Shown piece after piece: positions 7,844-10,805 of a stretch of DNA of 10,805 bases (the first letter of the stretch is position 1; each line of letters starts with the position of its first letter). The stretch spans positions 1 through 10,805 of the forward strand of contig CAZXYF010000108.1 in assembly GCA_964644705.1 (NCBI GenBank). The letters run 5' to 3'. Under the pieces are notes generated by a model. It did not search any database, was not told the DNA's origin, and saw nothing but the letters and a program-made list of their open reading frames with translations. Both the position numbers and the translations under genes were made by a program. Source of the DNA: CAZXYF01 sp964644705 (lineage in GTDB: Bacteria; Planctomycetota; Brocadiia; SM23-32).

Positions 7844-9244
7844 TCATCCCATCCAGTTCAGCGGCAGTCCCAGGATGCCTTCAGCCACCTCGCGCAGGCT
7901 TTCGGGCATGGTGGGATGCGCATGGATGGTTTCAGCAAGTTCTTCGGCAGTCACTTCCAGCTGCAGGCCCAGCGCACCTTCGGCAATCAGATTGCTCGCT
8001 TCCGGGGAGACGATATGAACACCAAGGATCTGTCCCGTCGCCTCATCGGCAATCATTTTAACAAACCCTTCTGTTTCGGAACTCACCTGTGCCTTGCCCA
8101 GAGCCCGCATGGGATACCGTTTGACTATAGTCTCCCCATACTGTTCCGCCGCCGCTTCCTCCGTCAAACCAACCGTTCCCAACTCCGGATACGTAAAGGC
8201 AATCGCGGGTACGACGCTGTAATCCATGCTGGCGCTGATGGTCCCATTGATATGTGTGGCAGCTACAACGCCCTCCTGACTCGCAACGTGGGCGAGCATT
8301 ATTCGACCATTTACATCACCCACGGCGTATATGTGCGGTATGTTCGTCTGAAGATGTTCATCCACCACGATCTCGCCATTTTCGCCGGTTTCTACGCCCG
8401 CATTCTCCAGCATCAACCCCCCCGTGCTGGGTCGTCGACCTGCCGACACCAGAGCTTTATCGCAGCTTAGCTCGGTACCCTCATCCAGAACCGCGCGCAC
8501 ACCTTCCCCGGCTCGTTCCAGTTCTTCGACCTTTGTGTCAGTCAGCACCTCAGCGCCCTGTTTTTTCAGCTGTTTGTAAATTTCACGGCTGCAATCAGAA
8601 TCCATCTGCGGCAGGATTCGTTCCATCATTTCAACCACCGTGACATCCACTTCCATCGCACTGAAGGCGGCGGCAAATTCGCAGCCTATGTATCCCCCAC
8701 CGATAATCATGAGAGACTCGGGAAGCCCATCCAGGTTGACCGCCGTCGAACTGTCGATCACCCGCTCACCATCAAACTCCATCCCGGGCAATTCAACAGG
8801 GTTGGAGCCGGTCGCAACGATCACGTTGTCCGCGCGTACCTGCGTTGTGTCCTCCCCGGTAACGGTAAGGGTATGTTCATCTTCGAACTTTGCTTCCCCC
8901 CGGATCAGATCGACACCATTGCCATCTAACAGCCGCCCCACGCCATTACGAAGTAGTTTCACCACCCGGTCGCGGTGCCCCGCGGTCTTTGAAAAATCCA
9001 GCTCCAGATCTCCGGCCATAACTCCCACATCACTGGCGTTCTGCACCCGTAGATACATCCTTGCAGCATGAATGAGAGCTTTAGTGGGGATACATCCAAC
9101 GTTCCCGCACACACCACCCAGATGTTCTTTTTCGATCAATACTGTCTCAATACCAAGCTGTGCCGCGCGGATGGCCGCAACGTATCCGCCCGGGCCCCCG
9201 CCTATAACAGCCAGCGCATACCTTTGCTTATTCTCTTTTGACAT
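7844..9244 (-). CDS. lpd: Dihydrolipoyl dehydrogenase (E3)
   Basis: E3 is an FAD flavoprotein that reoxidises dihydrolipoyl groups and passes the electrons to NAD+. The 466-residue product is of standard length. Features in order are an FAD Rossmann motif GGGPGG at 15-20, the redox-active disulfide Cys46-Cys51 in GGVCGNVGCIPTKAL, an NAD-binding motif GGGYIG at 182-187, a second FAD motif AVGD at 307-310, and the dimer-interface catalytic pair His443 and Glu448 in HAHPTMPE. The redox loop is slightly unusual: Gly47 replaces the common Leu, and Thr replaces Ser in the IPSK-like segment. The start is supported by GAGG 7 bases upstream. It is the first gene of the operon, with about 250 bases of leader if the promoter proposed at 9500-9528 is correct. 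Mercuric reductase and glutathione reductase are less likely because of the HAHPT ending and the lipA/lipB neighbours. Confidence 0.95.
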   Translation of the reverse strand: MSKENKQRYALAVIGGGPGGYVAAIRAAQLGIETVLIEKEHLGGVCGNVGCIPTKALIHAARMYLRVQNASDVGVMAGDLELDFSKTAGHRDRVVKLLRNGVGRLLDGNGVDLIRGEAKFEDEHTLTVTGEDTTQVRADNVIVATGSNPVELPGMEFDGERVIDSSTAVNLDGLPESLMIIGGGYIGCEFAAAFSAMEVDVTVVEMMERILPQMDSDCSREIYKQLKKQGAEVLTDTKVEELERAGEGVRAVLDEGTELSCDKALVSAGRRPSTGGLMLENAGVETGENGEIVVDEHLQTNIPHIYAVGDVNGRIMLAHVASQEGVVAATHINGTISASMDYSVVPAIAFTYPELGTVGLTEEAAAEQYGETIVKRYPMRALGKAQVSSETEGFVKMIADEATGQILGVHIVSPEASNLIAEGALGLQLEVTAEELAETIHAHPTMPESLREVAEGILGLPLNWMG

Positions 9245-9407
9245 GTTTCATCCTCAATAAATGATTATTACCCGTAGAGCGTACACACCCACACATGGAA
9301 CACCAAAAGCCATCGGTGCCCCGAAAATCCAGGAATGGGGGTTTTGAGCGGTTCTGAGGGGGTCTGGGATCCGAATACCGTGCCTCTCGCAGGTCACTTC
9401 TATATCA

Positions 9408-9438
9408 GGTCTTGCTTCGGCTTGCCCAGCCAGCGACC
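9408..9438 (-). other. Irregular stem-loop in the proposed lpd leader
   Basis: In three blocks, GGTC, GCT and GGCT pair with AGCC, AGC and GACC. This gives 11 base pairs with two 2-base bulges on one side and a 5-base loop. On the reverse strand it would lie in the leader RNA upstream of lpd. No T-tract follows, so it is not an ordinary terminator. I could not match it to a known riboswitch. Confidence 0.25.
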
Positions 9439-9499
9439 GCGCATGCGGGACCGAAAAGTAACGAACAAATTAACGCCGTTTCCGGCAGGCACGATATTT

Positions 9500-9528
9500 A
9501 ATATACGTGTCTGTCCCTTTCATTGCAA
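9500..9528 (-). promoter_or_regulatory. Candidate sigma-70-type promoter for the lpd operon
   Basis: Read on the reverse strand, TTGCAA (9528-9523) is a 4/6 match to the -35 box and TATATT (9505-9500) a 5/6 match to the -10 box, with a 17-base spacer. Transcription would start near 9493 and give lpd a leader of about 250 bases. Nothing better placed was found closer to lpd, although an AT-rich TAATAAT lies just upstream of its ribosome site. Confidence 0.35.
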
Positions 9529-9556
9529 CCCTTTGAGCCCCCCACCGGATTTTCAG

Positions 9557-9586
9557 TTGACAGCGATTTGAGAGACCATTTATACT
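9557..9586 (+). promoter_or_regulatory. Strong candidate sigma-70-type promoter
   Basis: A perfect -35 box TTGACA (9557-9562) and the -10 box TATACT (9581-9586, 5/6 match) are separated by 18 bases. It points toward the XRE regulator, about 355 bases away, so it would give a long leader or drive an unrecognised small RNA. Its -35 box lies 28 bases from that of the candidate reverse-strand promoter. Confidence 0.45.
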
Positions 9587-9670
9587 GAATATATCTGACA
9601 GGTAAATTATATCCGTTGTTTGATGTTCCTTTTCCTGCCCCATAAAATAGAATCAGTTATAGAACTCACC

Positions 9671-9682
9671 GTCAGGCCTGAC
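9671..9682. promoter_or_regulatory. Perfect 12-bp palindrome, possible operator
   Basis: GTCAGGCCTGAC reads the same on both strands. It lies about 85 bases downstream of the strong forward promoter and upstream of a helix-turn-helix regulator gene, a reasonable place for an operator. Binding by that regulator is only a guess. Confidence 0.3.
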
Positions 9683-9719
9683 AGTTGCATAATTCGGCTC
9701 GCTTTCCCCCAGGCTGACG

Positions 9720-9737
9720 ATTACAGTTTACTGTGAT
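9720..9737. promoter_or_regulatory. Imperfect inverted repeat, possible operator
   Basis: ACAGT and ACTGT flank a TT centre (9723-9734). The symmetry extends outward to AT on each side with one mismatched pair, giving 7 of 8 symmetric pairs. XRE-family proteins often bind short dyads of this size near their own gene, but no second copy was found at the nearer promoter. Confidence 0.25.
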
Positions 9738-9809
9738 GTATCATGCCGCAGGCGTGACTCACAACTTCCTGTTTACACACGTGCAGCGAACTGTTCCGTC
9801 CAACATCCC

Positions 9810-9839
9810 TTAACCTGATCCTTCCAGGCGGTATATAAC
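9810..9839 (+). promoter_or_regulatory. Candidate proximal promoter of the XRE regulator
   Basis: TTAACC (9810-9815, 4/6 to the -35 box) and TATAAC (9834-9839, 5/6 to the -10 box) are 18 bases apart. Transcription from about 9846 would give the regulator a leader of about 100 bases containing a long pyrimidine tract (about 9914-9934). Confidence 0.35.
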
Positions 9840-9947
9840 AACTTAGCGCTGATGCCCGGAGAATTGACTTGCATCGCTTCGGGATTCAGGCGAATGTGCA
9901 AAACTCACCCACAACTTTTTCTTTTTCTTTACTCTAGGAGCTACATC

Positions 9948-10352
9948 ATGCCTAAAGGCATACCGGAAGAACTAGGCAAAAAGGACGTCAAAGAACTCTC
10001 GCCGGGAGAACGGCTCGAAGTTCTGCTCGATGAGATGCGTCTCACTCAGACTGCACTGGCCGATATGACGAATGTCAGTCCGCAGTACGTCAACAATATC
10101 GTACGTCGTGGACAACGCATCACCGAGGATTTCGCTCGCGAACTGAGCGACGCCGTGAACGTTGACCTGAACTGGTTGTTCACAGGTGAAGGCCCCATGC
10201 TTCAGGCGAAGCACACCATTAAAGAACTTCCTGACGACTATGACACAGTGGTCACGGTTGAAGACCAACTCAACAACGCCGCTGACCACCTGCGCGCCGC
10301 TGCGGATGAACTGTCCAAAGCACGTCGGGAAGAAAGCTGCGATCATGAGTAA
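9948..10352 (+). CDS. XRE-family helix-turn-helix transcriptional regulator
   Basis: This 134-residue protein has one DNA-binding domain of the XRE/Cro-cI class at about 21-80. LTQTALADMTNVSPQYVNNI supplies the helix-turn-helix: LTQTALADM is the first helix and SPQYVNNIV the recognition helix. The domain closes with DLNWLFTGEGPM, a common ending in this family. Residues about 100-130 are helical, rich in Ala, Asp, Glu and Arg, and probably a short coiled coil for dimerisation. There is no protease, ligand-binding or toxin domain. I chose ATG 9948 because TAGGAG lies 7 bases upstream; the frame is open back to ATG 9852, but that start has no ribosome site and would add 32 unrelated residues. 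The gene stands alone between a regulatory region and two terminators. Its target is unknown; autoregulation or control of the divergent lpd operon is speculation. Confidence 0.88.
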   Translation: MPKGIPEELGKKDVKELSPGERLEVLLDEMRLTQTALADMTNVSPQYVNNIVRRGQRITEDFARELSDAVNVDLNWLFTGEGPMLQAKHTIKELPDDYDTVVTVEDQLNNAADHLRAAADELSKARREESCDHE

Positions 10353-10353
10353 C

Positions 10354-10375
10354 AACCGATAACAATCGGTTTTTA
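10354..10375 (+). terminator. Intrinsic terminator of the XRE regulator gene, first of two
   Basis: AACCGAT and ATCGGTT form a perfect 7-bp stem with an AACA loop, running straight into a T-tract (10370-10374). It begins two bases after the stop codon. Confidence 0.7.
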
Positions 10376-10380
10376 CCCCA

Positions 10381-10410
10381 GGGTCTGCCCTCGCGGCAGA
10401 CCCATTTTAT
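10381..10410 (+). terminator. Intrinsic terminator, second of two
   Basis: GGGTCTGCC and GGCAGACCC form a perfect 9-bp GC-rich stem with the 5-base loop CTCGC, followed by ATTTTAT. It backs up the weaker hairpin just upstream and makes read-through from the regulator unlikely. Confidence 0.75.
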
Positions 10411-10533
10411 GTACCCTCACCGCCCGGTTCACGTAAGTATTGGCTGAACTACGTATCTAATCTGCAGTGATACCCCCCCCCTGCGGTGGGGATGTTTATG
10501 GTTCGGCCCACTCCAATGGCATGGGTAAGTGCA

Positions 10534-10564
10534 AGGGAAATCGCCGAACGGCGGCGATTTCCCT
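10534..10564. other. Perfect 13-bp hairpin, possible terminator or RNA element
   Basis: AGGGAAATCGCCG and CGGCGATTTCCCT are exact reverse complements around the loop AACGG. On the forward strand it is followed by CTTTG, only a weak T-tract, so it could be a poor intrinsic terminator or the stem of a small RNA. Confidence 0.5.
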
Positions 10565-10632
10565 CTTTGCGTTGGAACCTCCGTGTAGGGCGAAACATAA
10601 CAATCCCCGGCGCAAGGCACGGCGTATTATCA

Positions 10633-10651
10633 ACAAGCTGACCCAGCTTGT
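10633..10651. other. 8-bp hairpin or operator-like dyad
   Basis: ACAAGCTG and CAGCTTGT are exact reverse complements with ACC between them. It lies eight bases before the large inverted repeat at 10659. No T-tract follows. It could be a leader hairpin or a protein-binding dyad. Confidence 0.35.
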
Positions 10652-10658
10652 AGCTGTT

Positions 10659-10736
10659 ATCCGAGTGGGTGTTCTACCATCCGGGGGGACATATCTTTGA
10701 GGAGGCCACGCGGATGATATGAATACCCACCCGGAT
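10659..10736 (+). promoter_or_regulatory. Large inverted repeat around a possible translation start
   Basis: The 16-base arms at 10659-10674 and 10721-10736 are complementary except for one A-C mismatch and one G-U wobble. Inside them, CATCCG (10678-10683) pairs with CGGATG (10711-10716). The terminal loop holds the purine-rich GAGGAGG (10699-10705), a good Shine-Dalgarno sequence, and the start ATG at 10719 sits at the foot of the right arm. The layout resembles a leader hairpin that could regulate translation of the gene running off the right edge. Confidence 0.4.
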
Positions 10737-10805
10737 GAAGCACGACGTCCCTTTCATTCTACGGCTACCTTTACTGAACGCCGGAAAAACAGCAGGGGAA
10801 CCGCG
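10719..10805 (+). CDS. Possible 5' end of a gene running off the right edge
   Basis: An ATG at 10719 opens a frame with no stop to the window end, giving 29 residues beginning MNTHPDEARRPFHSTATFTE. The frame is closed upstream by a TGA at 10698-10700, so this ATG is its only start. GAGGAGG lies 13 bases upstream, longer than ideal. An ATG at 10714 has better spacing but meets a stop after two codons. The product is not recognisable from this length. Confidence 0.35.
   Translation, partial: MNTHPDEARRPFHSTATFTERRKNSRGTA

Larger units (their letters stand above)
9245..9947. other. 703-base gene-free divergent regulatory region
   Basis: This region separates the start of the lpd operon on the reverse strand from the XRE regulator on the forward strand. 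Reading frames inside it are short, lack ribosome binding sites and match nothing I recognise. It holds candidate promoters on both strands, a perfect 12-bp palindrome, a short inverted repeat and an irregular stem-loop, listed separately. No tRNA was seen. Confidence 0.6.
10411..10718. other. Gene-free stretch after the tandem terminators
   Basis: I see no recognisable gene in these 308 bases. They contain a run of nine C (10473-10481), a 13-bp perfect hairpin (10534-10564), an 8-bp hairpin (10633-10651) and the left arm of a large inverted repeat. Short forward frames exist (10467-10700 and 10492-10641), but both run through the perfect hairpin and match nothing known. Confidence 0.5.

Noticed and set aside
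7559..8470. 303-residue forward frame antisense to lpd and lipB
   Set aside because: It is long but antisense to two genes with complete active-site motifs, and its translation is not protein-like.
9335..9571. 78-residue forward frame in the divergent region
   Set aside because: It overlaps both candidate promoters, lacks a ribosome site, and has a Pro/Arg/Ser-rich composition typical of a chance frame.
9623..9736. 37-residue forward frame downstream of the strong promoter
   Set aside because: There is no Shine-Dalgarno sequence before the ATG, the product is unrecognisable, and it overlaps both proposed operator dyads.
9852..9947. N-terminal extension of the XRE regulator from ATG 9852
   Set aside because: The extra 32 residues have no ribosome site, do not resemble XRE proteins and include a hydrophobic translation of a pyrimidine tract. 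ATG 9948 has a well-spaced TAGGAG.
10492..10641. 49-residue forward frame starting after GGTGGGG
   Set aside because: The purine stretch abuts the ATG with no spacing, and the frame crosses the 13-bp hairpin, which explains the sequence better. It could be a small protein, but nothing supports that.
10467..10700. 77-residue forward reading frame
   Set aside because: It begins in the C-run, reads through the perfect hairpin, has no ribosome site, and its composition is not protein-like.
10659..10736. Reading the large inverted repeat as a transposon end or attachment site
   Set aside because: There is no transposase or integrase, no target duplication, and the arms enclose only 46 bases with a ribosome-site-like motif.

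Overview
The window carries nine confident protein-coding genes. It looks like chromosomal sequence from a Gram-negative-type heterotrophic bacterium. A secreted DUF5060-type glycoside hydrolase beside a compact housekeeping operon, at moderate GC, would fit a polysaccharide-degrading member of the Planctomycetes-Verrucomicrobia-Kiritimatiellota group, but this is a guess from gene style and no phylogenetic marker settles it. No rRNA, tRNA, CRISPR array, insertion sequence or prophage gene was recognised.

Layout. Positions 1-258 hold no recognised gene, although one forward frame is open from the left edge to 262. A forward gene (259-2694) encodes an exported multidomain glycoside hydrolase. 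It converges on a long reverse-strand operon (9244 down to 2754) in the order lpd, lipB, lipA, a 79-residue stand-alone lipoyl domain, holB, rsgA, ychF. Gaps are 40 bases or less and two junctions overlap by 8 bases, so the seven genes are probably cotranscribed. A 703-base gene-free stretch (9245-9947) holds candidate divergent promoters, one for the operon and one pointing toward a forward XRE-family regulator gene (9948-10352). That gene ends in two tandem hairpin terminators. The last 395 bases hold a 13-bp perfect hairpin, a second 8-bp hairpin, and a large imperfect inverted repeat around a possible gene start that runs off the right edge.

How the genes work together. The first four operon genes form a small lipoyl-arm kit. 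LipB moves octanoate from acyl carrier protein to a lipoyl domain, LipA inserts the two sulfurs, the 79-residue domain is a plausible acceptor, and Lpd reoxidises the dihydrolipoyl arm. No E1 or E2 catalytic subunit is encoded in the window. The last three genes are general housekeeping: clamp-loader delta prime, the 30S assembly GTPase RsgA, and the ribosome-associated ATPase YchF. The most notable points are the free-standing lipoyl domain within its own modification and reoxidation operon, and the structured leader at the right edge. I see no convincing wholly new system; most of the window is recognisable housekeeping plus one carbohydrate-active enzyme.
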